NCBI RefSeq assembly: GCF_000003605.2
Contig: NW_003125899.1
Coordinates: 118,749 to 182,748, forward strand
Direction of reading: 5' to 3'
Length of the DNA: 64,000 nucleotides
DNA from: Saccoglossus kowalevskii
Lineage: Eukaryota; Hemichordata; Enteropneusta; Harrimaniidae
Made by a program: the position numbers and the translations under genes. Under the pieces are notes generated by a model that was not told where the DNA came from, did no database searches, and saw only the letters and a list, made by a program, of their open reading frames with translations. Within the stretch, counting starts at the first letter, position 1; every line of letters starts with the position of its first letter. This document shows, piece by piece, positions 49,101 to 61,100 of the stretch.

Positions 49101-52100
49101 TGACTTTTCACAGGATTCTCATGTTTCACTTAAGTTTAATAGATGTATAACATTGATGTTCAACTAAATGGTGCTACAAATAAGTACTTTGTATTCTATT
49201 TTTGATTATTTTGGCAATATTAGTGCGTGGTGTGATATACATATACATATATGTGTATACATGTATGTGTATATATGTTTCATTGATATCTTAAAAAACG
49301 CTCATCCGATTTCAATAAAACCTGGTACATACCGTAGGTGTTCTCAAAGTGTAGAACTAACAGACAGACAGGCTTCTTTTTAATAGGCTAATCTTAAGGC
49401 CGAAAAAAAATTAGATCTGTTTCTAGATGGCGCAAATGTCAGTTCCAAAGGATGTCCTCGGAATTTTTTTTTTTTTTTTCTGGTGGCTGATACCTTGTTT
49501 CATGAATCTGCAGATAAACTTTGTTGACATTTCATAATTTGGACCAAAAACAGATTGATTTTTAATATTTTATAATTCCTACTTCATATGCCTCCAATAC
49601 CCTTAGCATACTGATTTCTTTCTAAGGTTTCTTTGATTAGGCTTTAAATAATTACTTTAGTTACCAGTACCTATCGTCCTTTAAAACACAGTCTCTCTAC
49701 ACAATATGGTTTTAAAACCATGTTAAAATGATCACAAAACCACAAACATAGAAACGAAAACATAAAAAACCTCAATCTACGATTGTATTATAGGTTTAAG
49801 CTAAAATTTCTGACAGCATTATTGAAAACAAATATCGTCTATGAAACACATCGTAACTAAATGGGACGCCATTTTGTCTCTTTCAGTTAAAACAATACAG
49901 TTGAAACATGAATGGATTTCATGACAATTCTACACCCATATAAGCGTAATTACCTGAGTTGTTGGCCAATATACTTTGATTATTTTTGCATGAATAAGTT
50001 AAGAGTGGCTAAGAGGAAAGTGTAAAAGGTTCCAAAAGTTACAACGCCCACCATCATTAACATTGTGTCGATCAAGTAAAACACAAGCTCAAAATGAACA
50101 TTGATTTTCTAGGGTGTAAGACAAGTAGACATAAACAAAAAAACTTACCTAGATTCAGAAGTAAATGAAATTTGATGATCTAGCTTCTCCTGGAATATTA
50201 TGCGTAATATACAAAAAAAATCCTGAGATACTCATAACTGAGAGTATGGCCTGACGTCTGCATACAAACCCAACAGTACTATAAAGTCATCATCTCTAAA
50301 GAAAAAGTGAAACACGCATTGTACAGCAGCAACCGATGATTCACACTTTGTGACAAACGCATTTCCTAACTGTGCTCAAAAGCACCTTGTGATCTGAGAT
50401 ACTATATTATTCTCTCTATAAAAAACAATTTAAAGATGCACTTCTAATAGAGTAAATACAGTATTTGTAGTGTTTCTATCTTTAGCATGCAGCCAGACTG
50501 TTATAAAGCTTCACTTAGAAGTAGGCTTACTTCATTTCTTTTCAATGAGAAACTGCATTCCACAAAATGGGTTTTATAAGTTGCATGCAGTTATGTACTT
50601 CACTTTATGTTCTCACAATGCGGTGAATTAAGTGGGGCTAATGTGTAAAGTGCTTCAATTGCGCAGATTTTACGAGTCAATGGGAACCATAAAATTTGTT
50701 GCAATGAGCCACAGTGATTTTTTGCAAAAATTCAATTTTCATAGTATCAACTCGTTAATTAATAACTGCAAAAATGAAACACTATATGCAGTATTCAAAC
50801 CATTTTAATCTACACATTTCAATAGCGTGTGTGTGGAAATGTAATACATGACACTGTGTAACAGATATTGAACTCTATCTTACTATTAGTGTAATAGAAG
50901 ACCATGTATACTATGCTTAACTTAATACAATGTATATAAAAAGGCATAGATGAATAGCTGTGACGTACATACCACTATATACACCAAGCACTGAAAGAAA
51001 TCACTGCATACATACACACCTATCGTTTTGCTATGCAAATACACAAATTGTTACAATTGATTGGAGTGGGAAGCTCAGCCGAGTCTTGATTCTGTGTCTT
51101 TTAGTTACTGGTGTTAACTGTATTTAGTTAACTATATTTGCATTTATTGTGTACATGGTTCAGTTGTTTACCCTCTCGATGTCTAACTGTGGGCTAAACA
51201 TGATGTGTAACTGTTTATCAACTTTTGACAGGTTTTAGAGTCACTTAACGACTGTCATTCAGTCATTAAACTTCAGGTTTATTTTATACGCACTCCTTAG
51301 TAGATTGATAAGAGGGACAGATTTCAATGTTTTTTTCTTAAATATTTGTACAGGTTTCTGCTGGATAGCCTCCACTTGTCTTTTGCAAACTGCGGGCAGA
51401 TTCAAATATTTCAGTATAAACAGTTGCACTAGTTTACGTTTTGTGCTCATGCACAGTAACACATTGGGAAGAATTGATCATTTGCACTTGAAATAACTCC
51501 CTGCTGTTGTACTGGTATTTAACCGTTCAAGTCCAAAGTCAACCTCAGGCACTATCTACAAAATAGTGGTATTTTCCACATAAAATGTTGACAACATTTC
51601 AAATTTTTTCAATCAAAGACTAGAAGCAATGTCACATTTTATTAGGTTGAAAATTAAGATTGACCCTAGTTTTATCGGGACAGAAAATTTGTCACTCAAT
51701 TGATTAAATACATATATATGATAATAAACACTTTATTGACAATACATGTATTGTCATAGCAAATCACAAACTAGTGCTGATCAGTGAGTGACATTTATTC
51801 ACATCCTGGTTGTTCACATCCTACCATTCACATCCTGGTAGACAAATATAACATATGACGTCACAGTGCTACAACCTATATTTGTACATGTACATACTGC
51901 TTACTATTATTCTGGTTACTTACAGCAAGTGTACATATACCAAAAAATCTGTATTAGAAGCCACGCATCCCTAACAAATCAGAACCAAAAATACCAAAAA
52001 ATGTCATACAGATAACAAACGAGAACCAAAAATTCAAAAAATTTTATACAGATAACTTCATAAAATTAAAAAGTAAAAATTATCCAAAAAATAAATTTCT

Positions 52101-55100
52101 TGACATTTTCCTTGGCGAAACTGGTTTCGTCAAATATCTGAAAAATAAAGCATAGCAGGTAGCTAAACTTGTTTCCATGAAACCAATGACTTCAATTATT
52201 TCATTGCATTGAGTCATTTCTGACAGCCATTTGAAATTGCTCAAAATGTTGAAAAACGAGTATGGGTATGTCAAGTTTTACTTTTTGGACTTAACTAATC
52301 ACAGGAAAAAGCTTAAAAGAAGCTCTTGTGTTGGAAGAGTGTAAATTGTATTCATTGATTGATCAAACTAAAAAACTAAAAATAAAAAAATACACAATTA
52401 ATATACTATAATTCGCCAATATTTATTTGATTCAAAAGTGTTCTGTGAAAATAATATACAGAATATAGATTCAAGTTATATCATAATGACTTTAAAACAT
52501 GTCAGTTTGAAATATGTAGAATATAGATTCCATAAATTATCGCTTTCACTTTATAAATCTTTAAAGCCTGAAACACTGGCGACATCTGTATGAATGCAAG
52601 GCAATTGTCGTCACCATGTCGTGTGCCTTCATATTTCATGTAAACAAACACTGCTATTGGATACTCATTGCATGTGACTCGTATCGAACTGTGGCTTTTA
52701 ATTTTTGCCACGAAATAGATACTGTCAACTTAAACTTCCTTCATTGTCAGCAATAAATTCCTGTTGTTATTTGCGTCGTCCGGATATATATACCACTAGG
52801 CTATCTAGGTAACCTAAGACATGTGTATGTGCAGTAGAATATTATCATTGTCTATCGCAATCTGTTCACCATGTTTATAAAGCTCACAACAAATTTATAT
52901 TAAGTTGTATTTTAGTATATTGTGATAAGATTGAGATCAAGCAATGTGGCTACTTCAAACCACCTGTTTGAAGAGCTGTACCACCTAGCCTTGTGTGTTT
53001 TATTCATACTCCCTAGTCAATTATAAATAAATACTGTATTGTCATCAGTATGCTATAAAAATTCTGTTTTTGAGAACACCAACAATACTCGTACAATGTA
53101 TATTAATTTTAAATTTCCAATTATCGCATGCTGTAAAACTTTACTTCAGGATGGTCAAAAGTATTTTTAAAAATTGCCAAGGTCGAGTGATGTGAAAAAA
53201 TTACCACCTCTATCTAACTTTTGCTCACTGACTCTTTGCTGCAAAGTAACCCCTGATTTTTAAGCTTTTCCTGGTCAGGTCGGGTCAAGTTGATGTGAAG
53301 TTATATAATGCATCAGCTGATGAGAAGATTCATTGAAAATAAAATTCAACTAATATTTCTTTTTTCCTATATTTTACATTCAACTCATCAAAAATCAGTG
53401 AAAATAAATTCCATACAAAACATCCAAAAAGTATTTTCAGCAAATAATAATAGTTTTTATTTCAAGAACCATCTTGTAACAAAAAATTAAATTAATTCCA
53501 GCTTAAATGAAGTATTTAACAGTACCAAAAATGACAACTGACAGGGGCTATGTAATTTGTGGGGTACATACTACAAATCTCATCAACTGCATTAGAGGTT
53601 AATGGCAGTTAAAAAGATATCAGTTTTGCTATGTTTTTTTTTAGCTAGGTGATGTGCATGTGTCAAATTTAATTAAAAGTGTCAAAAATAAGCAATTATG
53701 GTATAGTATGATATCCTATCAGTTGTAAATCCAGCAGTATATTATCATTGTTATAGTCGGTGTTATAGCTCACACATTAATAAGATTTTTGTTATTGTCA
53801 TATAAATAATCAATAATAAATTCCTGAGCAACTCCGTTGTTGAGTTACAACATCATTGACTACGTAGCTTTTCCTTCTCAATGTCCCTCTGGACATGCAT
53901 ATTTCTATTCCTATGCAGTCTTGTGAACGTGTCTGCAATATTGTTGATCAATATTTGCACATTGGGCCACAGTCCATATCAAGTATATTGTTTTATACAT
54001 GTCACAGCTTGTCTGTCGTGGTTCAAAAGTCAACAAGTAAATATTGCTAATATCTAGTCCATGGGGTGTATATACTGCATGCACGTACAGTATAACATAC
54101 TGTGTCTTCCATGGAATATATAGACTTTTAATTTGGAATTTACACTGTGGTTAATGTGGAGTACTTATGCTGACTATGATGTGAGTATGTATGTGGATAT
54201 TTAATAGATAGAATTGTGTCATCGTGGTGTGTGAGTGAACTTGGCGCACAGACAATTGTGTTGTTGATATTACTTACTGTACAATATACTGCATATTCTG
54301 ACAGTATTACATACCATATATAGACTGTGTAGAACTTGCACTGGCTGGTACAACAACATGTACAGTGTTTACTCTAGGACGCGCGATTCCCCACCTACTA
54401 CATTTTGTGCGCCCTCAAGAAAATACTCCAAGGGCGAAAATCGCCCCTTTCCTCACTGCCCATTGAATTATTTTAATGATGGCTCGTGCATGTATTGACT
54501 GTGACGTGCCAACTAGCTTGATTTGAAGGGGCGACAATCCCCCTCATAAATACAAAGCTGGAGAAAACACTGCATGTAAGCAGGTAAATGCTGTGCTGTT
54601 TATTTGTCATATACAAAAAGAAAGTAGCACAGGATGTGACATATTCTCAGTGCTTATTCCATATCTGAACAACAGTTTTCTCAAATGGATTGAAATGTGG
54701 TACATAGATACTGCTTGTTTGTATTTCTTTCATAGTCTTTATGTTCTGGATCACCTAAAATCTGAACTATTATTTGTATACATTGCTCAGCTATCCAATT
54801 TGTATTTGTCACACACTCAAAAAATTAGTTATTTTCTTTTCTTATATGTTTTTGACTCCCATGTGCGAAGCACAAAATGGGAGTCTTTGCATTTAGTGTG
54901 TCTGTATGTGTGTGTGTGTGTGTGTGTATGTGTGTATGTGTGTCCGACTGTTCCACTGCTATCTCAAGAACCATACATCGGTTTTTGATGAAACTTGGTG
55001 CATAGATGCTCTTGGTCATTGCGCAGATTTGATTAGGTTTTGGTAAAAATCCATGCTCGTTAATTACCTAATTTGCATGATAATTTGCTAATTTTTAGCT

Positions 55101-58100
55101 GTTCTATGACTGNNNNNNNNNNNNNNNNNNNNNNNNNNNNNNNNNNNNNNNNNNNNNNNNNNNNNNNNNNNNNNNNNNNNNNNNNNNNNNNNNNNNNNNN
55201 NNNNNNNNNNNNNNNNNNNNNNNNNNNNNNNNNNNNNNNNNNNNNNNNNNNNNNNNNNNNNNNNNNNNNNNNNNNNNNNNNNNNNNNNNNNNNNNNNNNN
55301 NNNNNNNNNNNNNNNNNNNNNNNNNNNNNNNNNNNNNNNNNNNNNNNNNNNNNNNNNNNNNNNNNNNNNNNNNNNNNNNNNNNNNNNNNNNNNNNNNNNN
55401 NNNNNNNNNNNNNNNNNNNNNNNNNNNNNNNNNNNNNNNNNNNNNNNNNNNNNNNNNNNNNNNNNNNNNNNNNNNNNNNNNNNNNNNNNNNNNNNNNNNN
55501 NNNNNNNNNNNNNNNNNNNNNNNNNNNNNNNNNNNNNNNNNNNNNNNNNNNNNNNNNNNNNNNNNNNNNNNNNNNNNNNNNNNNNNNNNNNNNNNNNNNN
55601 NNNNNNNNNNNNNNNNNNNNNNNNNNNNNNNNNNNNNNNNNNNNNNNNNNNNNNNNNNNNNNNNNNNNNNNNNNNNNNNNNNNNNNNNNNNNNNNNNNNN
55701 NNNNNNNNNNNNNNNNNNNNNNNNNNNNNNNNNNNNNTTAGTTTCAGGGTAAATAATTGTGCATATTAATTACCTAATTTGCATAATTAATTTTCAGCTT
55801 TTCTACTGATATCTAATGTACTAATCATCACATTTCAATGAATCTAGAATTATGCAGAGACCCAATTAGTTTTTTGGTAAATATTTGCACATATTAATCA
55901 CCTAATTTGCATAATTAACCAATTTCCAACTTTCACACTGATATCTCAGGTACTAATCATCACATATCAATGAATGTTTATACATGGATGCTGTAGGACA
56001 ATAGACAGACCTGGATAATTGTGGGTTAAAATCTGTACATATTAATTACCCAATTTGCATAATTAACCAATTTTAAGCTTTCACACTGATATCTAAAGTA
56101 CTAATTTCCATTTTAATGAAACTTAGTACAAAGATGCTCTAGGACAATGTACAAACCTAATTAGTTTGGGGTAAAACTCTGTTCATATTATTTCCCTAAT
56201 TAGCATAATAATTCATAATTTTTTGGTTCTAATCACATTTCAATTAAACTTGGTACATAAAGTTTTTGTTACATTGCGCAGACCTCATTAGTTTTACAAT
56301 CAAATCTGTTCATATTAATTTTCTGATTTGCATAATTAGTTTTCAGCTAAGTAATTTCAAATTATATTTAATGTGTCTCCAATACTCTCAGCACATGGGA
56401 GTTCTTTCTAAGCTTTCTTTGATTTTCTTCTTTCTTTTACTTATTTTTGTACCTGTGAATTGAAAGAAAATACAAATAAATTTTTTTTAGTATTATTGTG
56501 TAATGACGTGAAGAGAGAGATTTGACCTCAGTTTGTTACTCAATAGTTGTCAATACAGTGTTCAAAGGGCATCAGTAAAATGATTTATAAATTTAAATTT
56601 ACATGCTATTGACACTAGAAACTTGTAATGCATGCAAAATATTACAAGTTGAATTTTGTCAAGATCCTAACCAATGACTAGTAGCCATTTTGTCTGCAGA
56701 AAATTAGTATTTTTGATCATTTTTTTTTCTCAATTTTACTTACCCAAAATGGCCCAAACACAGACAAGTACCTTCTAGCGCATCAATTGACCTGTGTTGT
56801 TATCCAATCCAAGATGGTTGTCAAAGTAGCCATTTCACATTTTGCTAATACATGCATTATTCCATAGAACTGGTGCATGAAATATAAGCTGACATTTCAT
56901 TTGTCATAGATTAAAAGTACAAGTATAGAAGGGCTGTGACATTCTCAATTGCTGAATTATTAAAAAAATGAAACTCTGCAAAGCTCCTGTGTGAATACGA
57001 AATATACAATCGTTGTTTAATAAAAACATATCTATGAAATGAAAATTCCCTACAGTCGGTGAAAGACCAATGGCATTAGAGGTTAAGCTCATCAGCCAGC
57101 AGGTGTTCAACACCAATATAGAGCAAATTTAATCAAAAACTGTTTTGATTTTGCTTAAAAAAGGCTGAAATGAGAAAATTAATATGCAAATTAGCTATTT
57201 GATATGCATGATTATAGCCCCAAATTTAATTATTCTGTATATTACCCCAAGATACCTATGTACCTATATACCTATGTACACAGTTGTCACACTATTTTGT
57301 GTTCAATATGTATGCAATGTATACAGCATGTACTAGTAAAATACATTGAATGTTTACTGACAGTGGCAAGTAATTTAATTCACACAGAAGCATACTCTGG
57401 TATCTCTACATATTTTAATAATTACTTGTTTATGTTGGTTTCTGTAGGTTTGAGTTATCGTCAGACTGGTAGCAATAACATCAATGAACATTCCAGTCGT
57501 AGCCATAGTATGCTCACAATATTTATTGACAGTGAAGTGGTAAGTGATAAAGCATTTTATAGTATTCCATGCATTTCTTATCAAATAGTGTCATAATTAC
57601 CACCAAATATTTACACTTATCTGTGAGTTTTGTCTTACCTGATATGAATATGATGACATTAAAAAACATAGAAATGTAAATATTTTGTAAATCACTTTAG
57701 TGTTTTAGTGGCTGTGGATAATAACATAAGCACATACATGTATAACATAAGTTGTTCGAAATGAGGGGGGGTACTTTCAGTATGGGTGCATCAAAATTGC
57801 ACTACAGAAAACAAAAACAAACTAGAGAGCGAACTGAGCACCATATTATTTTGTATAGTCTGATCTTACCCACATGAAATGTTGATAAAAATTGACAAAC
57901 TCTTTGATTAAGAACTATAATTAATATCTGTTACTTTTTGTATGTTCTAAAATGATTATGAAATTTACTGACAATATTACAAAATAGGAAAATATTTGCA
58001 CTGAATTTTGGGCAAGTAAAAATATCTGGCACTCAAATGATTAAAACATTGGACATATGATCCCAAAAAAACAGGCAACATACAAAGTGGAAATGTACAC

Positions 58101-61100
58101 AAAGGTATGTAAAAATGCAAACTGAACTAATATAGAGGTTTGCAATTTTGTGATAACCTTTTGCTCTTTTATCACTATTCACAAATTGTCTCCTATATCA
58201 AGTCTGTTGCCCTTTTAGTTATCCCTACCATTGTTGTAGTAATTAGAGGTTATTGTCACGAAATGACCCTGTGATATTGTGAAATATTTGGTATTTTCAC
58301 AGGGTTGTGGTGTAATAAATTCTTTAGTAGCCCACTGTTGAGTCAGTCAACAGAGCGGTGCTGGTCACATTACTGTTGTTGTTTGTCAATATTCGTCGTC
58401 CTCCATCAGCATCAACTTTACATTTTCAGCTTCATCTTAAAAACCATCAGCTATGTGGGTTTTATACTCACTACAAATGTATCTTACTAGTAGGTGGATT
58501 TGTTGCTTTCAATAAAATAAGTTTTGTTTGGTTTTTATATAGGTACCCCAGGTGAAACTCTCACAGATTTGTTCATTTTGTAAAGATATCATCTAATTTT
58601 TAATTAATATTTTTGGTGAAACATGTTATCAACTTCAGTACTCTGGCTTTTACTTTGTGCATCTAAATACAAATAAAAAATCTTGTTTAATACACTATTA
58701 CATACTGCTTATCATTCATTCCTTGCTTTGTTTTGATGTGTATCAACTTAAAAAAACTTTCAGTTAATTTGTATAGACACCACTGGTTAGCAGAATGGCA
58801 TTTGGTTGGTTGGTAAATCTCTTGTCTGGATACACCTTTTCAAACTCAAAGTTTATTGTCAATTAAGTCTGGACATTCTTGTTGTTGTTGAATTAACGAT
58901 CTGATTTTTGAAAACTACAAAACTGTATTCATTGCAAATAGATAATGAATGATATCACAAAACCAAAAAAGAAAGAAATTGAGTTGATGTCTACCATATG
59001 AAATATTAAAATCCAAAATGGGGAGAAATAATCCAAGATAATCTGTTACTCTTTCTAAACTGTGTATCAGGTTGGTTTCATAGTATGGATCTGAACTGAG
59101 CTATTTCATATTTCAGTCTATGGCTGCTTCTTTCAATGCCCAAAATACATGCAATTAAGCCTCTAAAACCATACAACTTTGAACAGTTGACAAACCCAGC
59201 CGGCAGCCAGTTGGCTGGTCTCTGCCATTTCAATAATTTAGTAGCTATTATGTTGTGTGCGGCATTAAATGATGTAATCAATGTTTGAAAGACACATCTC
59301 AGACTGGCGGAAATCACTTTGAATCAGGAAAAAGAAAACACATTAATGTCATTCAGAGCATGTTGTTGAAAACAAAGCGATGTGTGTTCATTGTTGCATT
59401 CATTGTGGCGTAATTCCTACTTAGATCACTGGACTATACTATGTATAAATATGTAACTACAGTTGTATGATGCAACAAACTTTGTTCTCATGGCTACATT
59501 GTACAGTAAGGTCAATGACCAGGAAATGAACTTTGTTGGAGTAGCTAGCTTTGTTCTAGAGTATAATTGTAGAAGTTGTACCAAGTGATTTTTTGTGAAT
59601 TCTAGCTGTCAGTGCAGTAGTTGAACAGTGATTATAATGTGGTTTTCCCTGTCTGTGTATTTGTACATGGACATTATCTTCGTACAAAGACTATTTAAAA
59701 TGGTATACAAATGCACTTCATTTTGTTTTTGGATTTCACTGATGTTTAACCAAATGGTGGCCATTTTTGTCCCAAAAAGTACCAAAAATTAACTTTCCAA
59801 CATGTATTTATCAGGAATAGCTGGGCTGATTTTCATTCATTTCATTTTTGATTTGACACAAAATGACAGACTGGTAACCATTTTGTTTTTATGTATCCTC
59901 ACTTGTTTCTCAGACATATTTTGATAGTTTTTTTTTTTAATTTTAGTGCAAAAACACAATTTCAATATCAAATTCAATACCTGTTTCACAGGCATGTTGG
60001 CAATGATTTCATTCAAATTTAATAATGAACATCAAACACATCACATGATAAACATAATTTTGTTGTACTTTTTTTTACACAACCCATATTCTATAAGGAA
60101 CCTTGAGATTAATATAGTGCATGTAGTATTATGAAGCCCGCAAAGCCAGTACATCATGTTTACATCCTGAATTCTTATTTGTTCTTAAATATCTAGATTT
60201 TCAATGGGCAAGGCTGTAATAGTTATACTATACTTATTTATTAATTATGTGTATATCCAAAACCATATGTGTAAAGGCTGCTGCTGATTTAGACCAGAGT
60301 TACAGGATAAAACTTTGACATTAAGTTTTATTTAGTGACTCGTACATTTTAAAATATCAAATACAAAACTATTGGTGGGAGCAATGACATGTAAACATCA
60401 TTTTCATTGTTAACCTAAAACAATATAATCAACCTCAGCCCAGAGATTAATTATTAAGTATTAAAGAATATGAGTTGTTTGTGTGTGTCCAGCTTGCAAT
60501 GTAGAGCTATTCATTAAACGGTTGATTTGATTACCGAACCATAAATCATTGTTAACATTGTGTACATTAGTAAAGAACAGGTGCTCAAGAAAAAAACGGA
60601 AATTAGATGTTAAATAGCGCCGCCTAGTGGCAGACAGTAGTGATTGTTGTTTGTGTTCCTCCAAAAGTATTGAAGGATCGCTGTCTGGTTAGAAATATTG
60701 TATGATGTAATCAGCTTGAATTATGGACAAATAAAATGCATGATAGCAATAACTGCATTATTTCTATGCCAAAATTGCAATTTTTTCTTTGGTTATTGTT
60801 TATTAATGTCAGGTTTAGAATGCTAAAATTTGGATGCAACATTTTTCATATTTTTTATCTTCATTTTGTTAATTTTGAATTAAAATCAACATTTTTTCCA
60901 TTAGCTGCAGGTCTTGATCAAAATGAGTAAAAAAAATATGGAAATCAAAATTATGTAAATTTATTTTTTTGTGACAAGGTGACTATGGTGTTAAAAGAGT
61001 AAACCTTTCCCGCTAAAATTGTTCTGCACTTCTGTACTTTTCTGGAAATGAACGCTAATTTTGGAGCCAACAATCTTCTGAAAGAAAGTGCAGACTACAA

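Larger units (their letters stand above)
48365..57447. other. KIF12 intron 6 (9.1 kb)
   Basis: No exon needed or seen. Contains the hairpin GATCTGC/GCAGATC near 49001, the element relic at 49280, the repeat at 51515, a CRE octamer at 51856-51863, and octamer-element copy 2 with the gap. 52.2-54.8 kb shows nothing notable. Confidence 0.7.

Noticed and set aside
55073-55741. 222-residue frame
   Set aside because: Almost entirely assembly-gap N.
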